Translations under genes and position numbers: made by a program
Source: Pseudomonas putida
GTDB taxonomy: Bacteria; Pseudomonadota; Gammaproteobacteria; Pseudomonadales; Pseudomonadaceae
Length of the DNA: 64,000 nucleotides
Assembly (NCBI RefSeq): GCF_001976065.1
Contig: NZ_MNAH01000004.1
Coordinates: 64,519 to 128,518, forward strand
Direction: 5' to 3'
Shown: piece after piece, positions 43,876 through 50,883 of the stretch
Layout: each line of letters opens with the position of its first letter
Position numbering within the stretch: the first letter of the stretch is position 1
Notes under the pieces: model-generated
Told to the model about the DNA's origin: nothing
The model's input: only the letters and a program-made list of their open reading frames with translations
The model's database searches: none

Positions 43876-45171
43876 ATGAAAGTCAAAGGCATCCGCTGGT
43901 GGATGGTCGGTCTGGTAACAGTCGGTCTGATCGTCAACTACCTCGCTCGCAATACCCTGTCAGTGGCCGCCCCGACCCTGATGAGCGAAATGAACATTTC
44001 CACCGAACAGTACTCGCACATCGTCGTTGCCTGGCAGGTTTGCTATGCGCTGATGCAACCGGTAGCCGGCTACATCATCGACGCCATCGGCACCAAGATG
44101 GGCTTCGCGATTTTTGCCTTCGCCTGGTCGATTGCCTGCGCACTGGCTGCATTGGCGAGTGGCTGGCAGGGCCTGGCGTTCGTTCGTGGCCTGCTCGGTC
44201 TGACGGAAGCGGCAGGCTTGCCGGCGGCCGTCAAAGCCACCACCGAATGGTTTCCGGCCAAGGAGCGCTCGGTCGCCATCGGCTGGTTCAACATCGGTTC
44301 GTCGATCGGCGCACTGCTGGCGCCACCCTTGGTGGTCTGGGCGATCCTGCACAGTGGCTGGGAACTGGCGTTCCTGATCGTCGGTGGCCTGGGCGTGCTC
44401 TGGAGCTTCCTGTGGGTGATCCTCTACAAGCATCCCCGGGATCAAAAGCGCCTGGGCGATGAAGAGCGCGCCTACATCCTCAGTGGTCAGGAAGAGCATT
44501 TCAAGGAGGCGACCACGAAAAAAGGCAGCTGGAAGAAGATCATCGGTAGCCGTAACTTCTACGCCATTGCCAGCGCGCGGATCCTTTCCGAGCCGGCCTG
44601 GCAGACCTTCAACGCCTGGATTCCGCTGTACCTGATGACCGAGCGGCACATGAACATCAAGGAGATCGCGATGTTCGCCTGGCTGCCGTTCCTCGCCGCC
44701 GACCTGGGCTGCGTACTCGGTGGCTACCTCAGCCCGTTCTTCCACAAGCATTGCAAAGTATCGCTGTTCACCTCGCGCAAAATGGTCCTGCTGTTCGGTG
44801 CTTCGTGCATGATCGGCCCGGCATGCATCGGCCTCGTCGCCAGCCCGTACACCGCGATTGCGCTGCTGTGCATCGGCGGCTTCGCCCACCAGACCTTGTC
44901 CGGCGCGCTGTATGCGATCACCTCTGACTCGTTCGGCAAAAACGAAGTGGCCACCGCTACCGGCATGGGCGGCATGTTCGGCTACCTCGGCGCGGCCGCT
45001 TTCACCCTGGTGTTTGGTGTGATGGTGACCAAGATTGGCTACAGCCCGCTGTTCGTGACCCTGGCGATTTTCGACATCGTCGCCGCGTTCATCGTCTGGA
45101 CTGTTGCCCGGGAACTCAAGCCACAGCAGGGTGCTCAAAGCCCACAGGCCGCCTTGCAGCCAGCGAGCTGA
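43876..45171 (+). CDS. MFS transporter of the hexuronate/ACS family
   Basis: A 431-residue, 12-helix major facilitator. MKVKGIRWWMVGLVTVGLIV starts helix 1, followed by the anion:cation symporter hallmark NYLARNTLSVAAPTL and the loop EWFPAKERSVAIGWFN. It resembles ExuT-like galacturonate/glucuronate and glucarate permeases. No sugar-acid enzymes adjoin, so the substrate is inferred only from family. The start codon ATG at 43876 has a weak ribosome site; the open frame extends 35 codons upstream into the promoter. Confidence 0.85.
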   Translation: MKVKGIRWWMVGLVTVGLIVNYLARNTLSVAAPTLMSEMNISTEQYSHIVVAWQVCYALMQPVAGYIIDAIGTKMGFAIFAFAWSIACALAALASGWQGLAFVRGLLGLTEAAGLPAAVKATTEWFPAKERSVAIGWFNIGSSIGALLAPPLVVWAILHSGWELAFLIVGGLGVLWSFLWVILYKHPRDQKRLGDEERAYILSGQEEHFKEATTKKGSWKKIIGSRNFYAIASARILSEPAWQTFNAWIPLYLMTERHMNIKEIAMFAWLPFLAADLGCVLGGYLSPFFHKHCKVSLFTSRKMVLLFGASCMIGPACIGLVASPYTAIALLCIGGFAHQTLSGALYAITSDSFGKNEVATATGMGGMFGYLGAAAFTLVFGVMVTKIGYSPLFVTLAIFDIVAAFIVWTVARELKPQQGAQSPQAALQPAS

Positions 45172-45181
45172 AGAAGATCCC

Positions 45182-45273
45182 CTGTGGGAGCGAGCCTGCT
45201 CGCGAAGGGGCCGTGTCAGACGGCAATGATGTCGACTGACACGGCCCCTTCGCGAGCAAGCTCGCTCCTACAT
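45182..45273. repeat. REP palindrome pair, long hairpin
   Basis: GTGGGAGCGAGCCTGCTCGCGAAG faces CTTCGCGAGCAAGCTCGCTCC; inner bases GGGGCCGTGTCAG and CTGACACGGCCCC also pair, giving a stem of about 35 base pairs. Confidence 0.88.
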
Positions 45274-45326
45274 CATCGCCTCCACACGTTATGCTGCGTG
45301 ACACCGCCACCGACCGAGTCACTGCC

Positions 45327-45956
45327 ATGTCCACCCCGAGCATGACCCTCTACCACAACCCCCTCTCCCCCTTTGTCCGCAAAGTCATGGTGCTGCTGCA
45401 CGAAACCGGTCAACAGGACCGTGTCGCCTTGCAGAACTGCGTACTCACGCCAGTCGACCCGGACCAGACACTGATCAACGACAACCCCCTGAGCAAGATC
45501 CCCGCCCTGCGCCTGGCCGACGGCAGCATCATCCACGACAGCCGGGTGATCCTCGATTACCTCGATCACCAGCACGTCGGCAACCCACTGATCCCCCGCG
45601 ACGGCTCGGCCCGCTGGCGGCGCCTGACCCTGGCCTCCATGGCCGATGGCATCATGGACGCCGCGGTACTGGTCCGTTATGAAGTTGCCCTGCGTACCCC
45701 GGAAAAACACTGGGACCAATGGCTCGACGGCCAGCGCGACAAAATCCGCCGTGCCCTGGCCTTGCTGGAAAAAGAGGCGATTGCCGAGCTGACCAGCCAT
45801 TTCGACGTAGCGGCCATCAGTGTCGCCTGTGCGTTGGGCTATCTGGATCTGCGCCATCCGGATCTGGACTGGCGGGAGGCAAATCCGCAATTGGCCGCGT
45901 GGTATTTCGAAGTGAGCCAGCGACCTTCGATGCTGGCGACGATGCCGAAGGTTTGA
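45327..45956 (+). CDS. Glutathione S-transferase family protein
   Basis: A 209-residue GST. The N-terminal thioredoxin fold carries the active-site serine region YHNPLSPFVRKVMVLL and the cis-proline/glutathione segment NPLSKIPALRLADGSIIHDSRVI; the C-terminal half is the all-helical domain. Substrate unknown. The start is uncertain: ATG at 45327 (MSTPSMTLYHN) or five codons later; an upstream ATG at 45291 falls just after the REP. The DNA at its 3-prime end is the beginning of the sequence block repeated before the second mini-RHS gene. Confidence 0.87.
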   Translation: MSTPSMTLYHNPLSPFVRKVMVLLHETGQQDRVALQNCVLTPVDPDQTLINDNPLSKIPALRLADGSIIHDSRVILDYLDHQHVGNPLIPRDGSARWRRLTLASMADGIMDAAVLVRYEVALRTPEKHWDQWLDGQRDKIRRALALLEKEAIAELTSHFDVAAISVACALGYLDLRHPDLDWREANPQLAAWYFEVSQRPSMLATMPKV

Positions 45957-46062
45957 CGCAGAAGGCGCCATCACCCTAGTAGTTCTGCTAGTAGGCAAAG
46001 CCTGAGAAAACTCCGATGCTTAAGCCCCGACTTAAGGGACCTTCAGCATCGGAGCTCAACCC
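45949..46062 (+). promoter_or_regulatory. Mini-RHS leader, copy 1, with RBS-masking hairpin
   Basis: The stretch from GAAGGTTTGACGCAGAAGGC to the start codon is repeated before copy 2 about 1008 bases away. It ends in a hairpin: outer arms CTCCGATGCT (46011-46020) and AGCATCGGAG (46045-46054), inner arms CTTAAG/CTTAAG. The ribosome site GGAG is inside the right outer arm. Confidence 0.7.
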
Positions 46063-46692
46063 ATGCCTACGTCTTCACGCAAAACCATCCTCCTGGCCAC
46101 TGATCAACAGCAGTCGGTGTTGAATGCATCACACGCAACGCAAAACCATCCCCTCGCCTATTCACCCTACGGCCACCGTCCCCCTGGAAACGGCTTGCTC
46201 AGCTTGCTCGGTTTTAACGGTGAACTGCCGGATTCGGTGACTGGGCATTATCATTTGGGGAAAGGGTATCGGCAGTTCAATACGGTGTTGATGCGGTTTA
46301 ACAGTCCGGATAGTTGGAGTCCATTCGGGGATGGAGGGATAAATGCGTACGCGTACTGTAAAGGGGAACCAGTGCTTGGCAGTGATCCAACGGGACACGT
46401 CCCCAAGTGGCTAAACAAACTAGTAAATTTATTTCTTTCTAAACCAAATAAACACACGAAAGTACAGGCTGCCGCTTCGAAAAATTCTAACATCGTCCAA
46501 CAACCCCGAAGCGAAAGGCTTCCCTCGATCCTAGAGAGATATGCGAAGGGAAATCCAGAGTACGAACAGATGGCTTTCAAGGGGCTCGATGATTTTCTCA
46601 TGGGATCGCTTACCCACACACAGAAAAAAAAGGCGAATTTATTTTTTTTCAAAGAAAATTTGAGACCGAAAACAAAACACCTTTCGAGGTAA
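46063..46692 (+). CDS. Miniature RHS-core protein with variable tail, copy 1 (frame-broken)
   Basis: A 209-residue frame. Residues 1-112 are an RHS repeat-associated core (SPYGHRPPGNG, LLGFNGELPD, LMRFNSPDSWSPFG, INAYAYC, ending DPTGH), the part that in TccC-type Rhs proteins precedes the toxic tail. The tail from VPKWLNKL is lower in GC and unrecognised. The frame passes an A8 run (46624-46631) and a T8 run (46642-46649) and stops at 46692, but coding-like sequence continues in the -1 frame to 46871. Several core residues depart from the family consensus (S58, K67, T74, K100) compared with copy 2. No secretion signal and no long Rhs repeats are present. Probably decaying or phase-variable. 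Confidence 0.75.
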   Translation: MPTSSRKTILLATDQQQSVLNASHATQNHPLAYSPYGHRPPGNGLLSLLGFNGELPDSVTGHYHLGKGYRQFNTVLMRFNSPDSWSPFGDGGINAYAYCKGEPVLGSDPTGHVPKWLNKLVNLFLSKPNKHTKVQAAASKNSNIVQQPRSERLPSILERYAKGNPEYEQMAFKGLDDFLMGSLTHTQKKKANLFFFKENLRPKTKHLSR

Positions 46693-46871
46693 TCAAAGAG
46701 GCGAGAAAAAACAACGTTGAAGCACAACCATTCGTCCAATCGAGAATTAAGGACGCGACTCCACGCTCTGATCAGATTTCTGAGGAAAGATTAGCCCCCT
46801 ACAAAGACTTAGAAGAAGTTTTTCAAATTCAACGAAAGGCAAAAAATATCAGAAACAACCGAAAAAAGTGA
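46647..46871 (+). other. Out-of-frame 3-prime part of mini-RHS copy 1
   Basis: The -1 frame relative to copy 1 is open from the A8/T8 runs to a TGA at 46869-46871 and reads as a charged, helix-prone tail (FEVIKEARKNN, PFVQSRIKDATPRSDQ, LAPYKDLEEVFQIQRKAK). Joined to the upstream part it would give a protein of about 269 residues, near the 279 of copy 2. This supports a frameshift rather than a natural stop. Confidence 0.65.
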
Positions 46872-46902
46872 CTCATTTAATAGTGAGAAAAAAGGGGGAT
46901 AC

Positions 46903-46952
46903 GGCGAAAAGCGAAAAGCGAAAAGAAGCGAAAAGGGGACGGATTTATTTAA
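46903..46952. repeat. Short GCGAAAA repeats and a GGGGACGGATTTATTT motif
   Basis: CGAAAAG units occur four times in 46904-46936, followed by GGGGACGGATTTATTT at 46936-46951. Similar GGGGAC-GATTTATTT strings are found near REP-associated tyrosine transposases in other genomes, so this may be a remnant of such an element. No transposase gene is present. Confidence 0.4.
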
Positions 46953-46958
46953 AGGGAA

Positions 46959-47070
46959 GGCTTGAAGCAGAAGACGCCATCACCCTAGCAGTTCTGATAG
47001 TAGGCAAAACATGCGAAATCTACGATGCTGTAGGTCCGACATCTGGGCCTTCAGCATCGGAGCTCAACCC
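46959..47070 (+). promoter_or_regulatory. Mini-RHS leader, copy 2, with RBS-masking hairpin
   Basis: Homologous to the copy 1 leader. Outer arms CTACGATGCT (47020-47029) and AGCATCGGAG (47053-47062), one mismatch; inner arms AGGTCC (47032-47037) and GGGCCT (47045-47050) with one G-U pair. The inner stem differs in sequence from copy 1 but still pairs, which argues for a selected RNA structure. Confidence 0.7.
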
Positions 47071-47910
47071 ATGCCTACGTCTTCACGCAAGACCATCCTC
47101 CTGGCCACTGATCAACAGCAGTCGGTGTTGATTGCATCACACGCAACGCAAAACCATCCCCTCGCCTATTCACCCTACGGCCACCGCCCCCCTGGAAACG
47201 GCTTGCTCAGCTTGCTCGGTTTTAATGGCGAGCTGCCGGATCCGGTGACCGGGCATTATCACTTGGGAAATGGGTATCGGCAGTTCAATCCGGTGTTGAT
47301 GCGGTTTAACAGTCCGGATAGTTGGAGTCCGTTTGGCAGTGGAGGAATCAATGCATATGCATATTGCAATGGAGAGCCAGTACTTGGAACAGACCCAACA
47401 GGGCACTCAAATATATTCATGAGCGCTTGGAAAGGCTTTAAAAATACCTTTTTTGGAAGGATCCCAAAAAGACAAAGAACACCGACACCTGTTGCTACAC
47501 CCACCGCAGCGACATCACAAACCTCTATCAACCCACACGATCCAAAAAACGCCTCGACCTTCGACCTCGACAATTTATCCGAAGCAAAAAAACAACCAAA
47601 TCGCCAAATACAAGGCAGGAAAAACTTCCCCCCGCAGCCTGAAGCAAGTGCAAAAAGCAGCGCAATTGCAGCCAATGAAAAGCCCACAAAGGCAAAGTTA
47701 AATCAATCAGAACCCACTAGTCACATACAACATGATAACCTGCTAGAGACCACTCAGAATGAATATATTAAATCCGTATCACTCAAAAAGTTAATTGAGG
47801 ATTATTTCGAACTATCGAGGAACATGGAACGGCCGGGACCTTCACGCCACATACAAGAATTAGCAGCCTTAGAAAATGAAATTGTCCGCCGCACAAATAA
47901 ACAGATCTAA
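47071..47910 (+). CDS. Miniature RHS-core protein with variable tail, copy 2
   Basis: A 279-residue protein. Residues 1-112 are the RHS core, 94% identical to copy 1 (7 changes) and nearer to the family consensus (LPDPVTGHYHLGNGYR, QFNPVLMRFNSPDS), ending DPTGH. The tail from residue 113 is unrelated to that of copy 1. It has a basic, Pro/Thr/Ser-rich linker (KRQRTPTPVATPTA) and a final charged helical part (KSVSLKKLIEDYFEL, IQELAALENEIVRRTN). No known toxin motif, signal peptide or PAAR/VgrG gene is seen, and no immunity gene follows before the convergent protease. Function unknown. Confidence 0.8.
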   Translation: MPTSSRKTILLATDQQQSVLIASHATQNHPLAYSPYGHRPPGNGLLSLLGFNGELPDPVTGHYHLGNGYRQFNPVLMRFNSPDSWSPFGSGGINAYAYCNGEPVLGTDPTGHSNIFMSAWKGFKNTFFGRIPKRQRTPTPVATPTAATSQTSINPHDPKNASTFDLDNLSEAKKQPNRQIQGRKNFPPQPEASAKSSAIAANEKPTKAKLNQSEPTSHIQHDNLLETTQNEYIKSVSLKKLIEDYFELSRNMERPGPSRHIQELAALENEIVRRTNKQI

Positions 47911-47963
47911 AGAAGCTGAAGTTTAGTTGAGCGGGTGAACGGTCATGGTTGATGCGATGTCAT

Positions 47964-48470
47964 TCAACAATCCGGCTTGTCCGCCGTAAACCGCCGAGCC
48001 GGATTCACCGCCGCGCCAAATTCACGCAACGCCTTCGCACCAATCAACAGAGGGTAATTAAAGCTGCTGCGGTCTGTCAGATTGACCTCGACCGTGCGTT
48101 TGACATTGCCCAGACACAACTCCAGATCGACCACCGGACGCTTGGTGGGCGCGATCACTTCGCTGTCATCCTCGTCCTCTTCGGAACGGGTCTTGATCTT
48201 GCTGATGCGCGCAACCTTATGTTCATAGACCTTGTTGCTCGCACCCTTGGTAGCCAGGCGGAAACGCACCCAATCTTCACCATCGCGAGTGAAGGTTTCG
48301 ATGTCCTTGGCCGACAGCGAAGCGGTCAGGGCGCCGGTGTCCATTTTGGCCTTGAGTACTTCACCGCCGATTTCCGGCAGCGCGATGTATTCGTAGCGAC
48401 CGTACAGGGTCGGCTCGGCGGCCATGACCGGCAGGGCGAGGAGTGAAAGCAATGCTAGAAGGGATCTCAC
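47964..48470 (-). CDS. Retropepsin-like protease (DUF785/RimB type), exported
   Basis: A 168-residue protein with a cleavable signal peptide (RSLLALLSLLALPVMAAEP, cleavage about residue 17-18). The single-domain aspartic protease motif is Asp44 in KAKMDTGALTASLSA, with hydrophobic flap segments after it and LLIGAKALREFGAAVNP near the end. Databases often call this family ATP-dependent zinc protease, but the motif is retropepsin-like and would act as a dimer. The start is a GTG with AAGGAC upstream. It is divergent from the acyltransferase gene. Confidence 0.82.
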   Translation of the reverse strand: MRSLLALLSLLALPVMAAEPTLYGRYEYIALPEIGGEVLKAKMDTGALTASLSAKDIETFTRDGEDWVRFRLATKGASNKVYEHKVARISKIKTRSEEDEDDSEVIAPTKRPVVDLELCLGNVKRTVEVNLTDRSSFNYPLLIGAKALREFGAAVNPARRFTADKPDC

Positions 48471-48636
48471 GTACTGGGTGTCCTTGAGGGAAGAGGCAGC
48501 GAAATTTTAGACCGTTGTTGAGCTGATCGTTCCCACCAGGTTAACGGTTCAAAGGTGAAACATTCGTCAGCAGCGATTTGGCCTGTCGCTCGAAGCTGCT
48601 TATCATGGCGCGCCCAAACGCTTCCAAGAGTTATTT

Positions 48637-49524
48637 ATGCGCCGCCTGCTCACCGGCTGTTTCGTTGCCCTGCTGCTGTTACTCAACACCCTGGTCCTGA
48701 TTGGGCCACTGATGGTGTTTGCCCTGCTCAAACTGGTCCTGCCAGGGCGTTTTCGCGATTACGCGTCCTCGGTGGTGATGTGGATTGCCGAGACCTGGTC
48801 GGAAATCGACAAGCTGATCTTTCGCCTGTGCATTCCCACGCAATGGGACATTCGCGGCGGCGACGATCTGCGGCGTGACACTTCGTATCTGGTGATCAGC
48901 AACCATCAATCCTGGGTCGATATCCCGGCGCTGATCCAGACGCTGAACCGCCGCACACCATTCTTCAAATTCTTCCTCAAGAAAGAACTGATCTGGGTGC
49001 CGTTCCTGGGCCTGGCGTGGTGGGCACTGGACTACCCGTTCATGAAGCGCTACAGCAAGGCATTCCTGGCGAAACACCCGGAACTGGCTGGCAAGGACCT
49101 GGAGATCACCCGACAAGCCTGCGAGCTGTTCAAGCGCCAGCCGGTGACGGTGGTCAATTACCTTGAAGGCACCCGTTTCACCGCCGCCAAAAGCGTTCAA
49201 CAGCAGTCGCCGTTCACCCACCTGCTCAAGCCCAAGGCCGGTGGCGTGGCGTTTGTATTGGCGGCGCTGGGTGAACAGCTGGATGCGATTCTCGACGTGA
49301 CTGTGGTGTATCCGCAGCCGGCGATTCCGGGGTTCTGGGACTTGATCAGCGGTCACGTGCCGCGGGTCATCATCGACATCACGACCCGCGAGCTAGACCC
49401 GGCGCTGCGGCAGGGCGATTACGAAAACGATCCGCTGTTTCGCGAGAAGGTCCAGAACTGGGTCAACCAGCTCTGGATCGAGAAGGATCGACGCATCGAC
49501 GATTTGCGCGCCGAACGTCGCTGA
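48637..49524 (+). CDS. YihG/PlsC-type membrane acyltransferase
   Basis: A 295-residue 1-acylglycerol-3-phosphate acyltransferase-like enzyme. A hydrophobic N-terminus (residues 9-35) anchors it in the inner membrane. The catalytic HX4D motif is His90-Asp95 (NHQSWVD), and the phosphate-binding block is NYLEGTRF. YihG-type proteins act on lysophospholipids and have been tied to polar lipid composition and swarming in E. coli. AAGAG precedes the ATG. The stop touches the convergent DUF2780 gene. Confidence 0.87.
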   Translation: MRRLLTGCFVALLLLLNTLVLIGPLMVFALLKLVLPGRFRDYASSVVMWIAETWSEIDKLIFRLCIPTQWDIRGGDDLRRDTSYLVISNHQSWVDIPALIQTLNRRTPFFKFFLKKELIWVPFLGLAWWALDYPFMKRYSKAFLAKHPELAGKDLEITRQACELFKRQPVTVVNYLEGTRFTAAKSVQQQSPFTHLLKPKAGGVAFVLAALGEQLDAILDVTVVYPQPAIPGFWDLISGHVPRVIIDITTRELDPALRQGDYENDPLFREKVQNWVNQLWIEKDRRIDDLRAERR

Positions 49525-50103
49525 TCAACTGCCGATTCCACTGCCGATAGCAGTGCCTGTGCCGGCGCCCCAAATGCCACCCAGGCTTTGCAGCAGCGAA
49601 CCGCCGACACCCTGCTGACCGAAGTATTGCAGGATCACCGGCGCAAACACGCCGATCATGCCGGTGTCCATGCCCAGGGCGCTGAAGGCGTTGTTCAGGT
49701 CATTGGTGTCCTTGACGTTGCCCAGGGCGTTATCCAGCCCTGCGGATTTACCGGTCGCACCCAGCAAACCAGCGAGCGCACCCAGTTCACCGCCGCCCGA
49801 CAGTGTGTCGATCCCCGGCACGCTTTTGGCCAGTTCCGAATAATCGGTCGAGCTCAGTTGATTCTTCGCCAGCCCCAGCATCGCCCCGGCGCCGCCGACG
49901 GCTTGTTGTGGCGTCACATTCAGTTGGCTGAGCGCACCCAGCAGGTCCGCAGTCTCCGAAGTTGGCGCGGCCTCAGTGGCCGCGTTGCCGCCCTTCATCC
50001 CCGCAATGGCATTGGCTGCATCGCCCAGGCTGAACTGTGCGAAGACCGGAGAGGCTACGAATGTCATCAGGGAAGCCAGTACAAAACCGCGTGAAATCTT
50101 CAT
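49525..50103 (-). CDS. DUF2780 secreted/periplasmic protein (VcgC/VcgE-like)
   Basis: A 192-residue protein with a signal peptide (KISRGFVLASLMTFVASPVFAQ) and a small-residue-rich body typical of DUF2780: ADLLGALSQLNVTPQQAVGG, GAGAMLGLAKNQLS, LGMDTGMIGVFAPVILQYF. Function unknown. The ATG at 50103 with GAGG eight bases upstream is preferred to the open frame seven codons longer. The glycine-rich C-terminus is low in complexity. Confidence 0.83.
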   Translation of the reverse strand: MKISRGFVLASLMTFVASPVFAQFSLGDAANAIAGMKGGNAATEAAPTSETADLLGALSQLNVTPQQAVGGAGAMLGLAKNQLSSTDYSELAKSVPGIDTLSGGGELGALAGLLGATGKSAGLDNALGNVKDTNDLNNAFSALGMDTGMIGVFAPVILQYFGQQGVGGSLLQSLGGIWGAGTGTAIGSGIGS

Positions 50104-50514
50104 CCAGACATCCTCTTGTGCCATGAAAACCGTCCGTTTGAAGGACGGCAGAGCTGCCGGTTTGACCGGGCTTCGACCGGCATGTTCCTCGTCAACGCAG
50201 GTAATTTTTACCGTGTCCAGATATAAAAAAACGTGAAATTCAGGATTCAGTGCGATGAATCGTAGTTTTGGGCGACCTGATGGGAAATCGCCTCAAAAAA
50301 CAGCAACTTTAAAGTCGCTGTTTTTGTATTGCATACACGCCTCATCCAAATAGCATCTAAACAACTCAACAGCTGCACTTATCGCTATCGCGAAAGCTGA
50401 TAAAAATCCATCTTAAAATTTCAAAAAAACCAAAAAACTGTCAGGAATTACAGTAGGCATATTTAGAATTCGAATCCACTATCACGATCAGCACCTTAGC
50501 TAAGGACATTAAGA
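50104..50514. other. 411-base AT-rich intergenic region
   Basis: It holds a hairpin CCGTCC-GTTTGAA-GGACGG (about 50135-50153) in the leader of the DUF2780 gene and a terminator-like palindrome AAAAACAGC...GCTGTTTTT at about 50296-50325. The rest is AT-rich, lower in GC than the neighbours, with no credible gene. It contains the promoter of the small gene at 50515. Confidence 0.6.
50296..50325. terminator. Symmetric terminator palindrome
   Basis: AAAAACAGC-AACTTTAAAGTC-GCTGTTTTT. The T run on the plus strand and the A run (T on minus) allow either direction. No gene ends directly here, so it may be the leftover of a lost gene. Confidence 0.65.
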
Positions 50515-50712
50515 ATGACTACCTACAACTACGAAGTATTCTATGAGTCAACTCCAAACAATAAATTTTATGGAAAAATCGACGCCAACACACCAGCCGA
50601 GGCGATAGCAGCGGTAGAGGGAATTTACTTTCGCTACCCCGTAAAAGTAAACGTATGGCCCTTTGATGGCGACGCTGACGTTGCAGCATTGGTTGTAAAC
50701 GATGCTACTTGA
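50515..50712 (+). CDS. 65-residue orphan protein
   Basis: A small acidic protein (MTTYNYEVFYESTPNNKF, GKIDANTPAEAIAAVEG) with no motif I recognise. Support is an AAGGAC ribosome site eight bases before the ATG, amino-acid periodicity of a small alpha-beta fold, and a strong terminator about 130 bases downstream. Its codon use is more AT-rich than the surroundings, which suggests recent acquisition. Confidence 0.6.
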   Translation: MTTYNYEVFYESTPNNKFYGKIDANTPAEAIAAVEGIYFRYPVKVNVWPFDGDADVAALVVNDAT

Positions 50713-50842
50713 GTCTGCAGAGCCGGATATATACCTGAGGGTGAAGAGCGTCCTTCGATCTTTAAAAAAACACCCTAATCAACTTGATAGTTTCAAAATC
50801 AGAGAGCCGAAAAACTGTCGTGAAAATATGAACAACACTAAA

Positions 50843-50875
50843 AACGGCGACCCGAAAGTCGCCGTTGTTTTTTTT
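50843..50875. terminator. Terminator between the orphan gene and fdhA
   Basis: Stem AACGGCGAC / GTCGCCGTT with loop CCGAAA, then T8 on the plus strand and A-rich sequence on the other. It probably ends both the 50515 transcript and the leftward fdhA operon. Confidence 0.88.
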
Positions 50876-50883
50876 GCTGAGAC

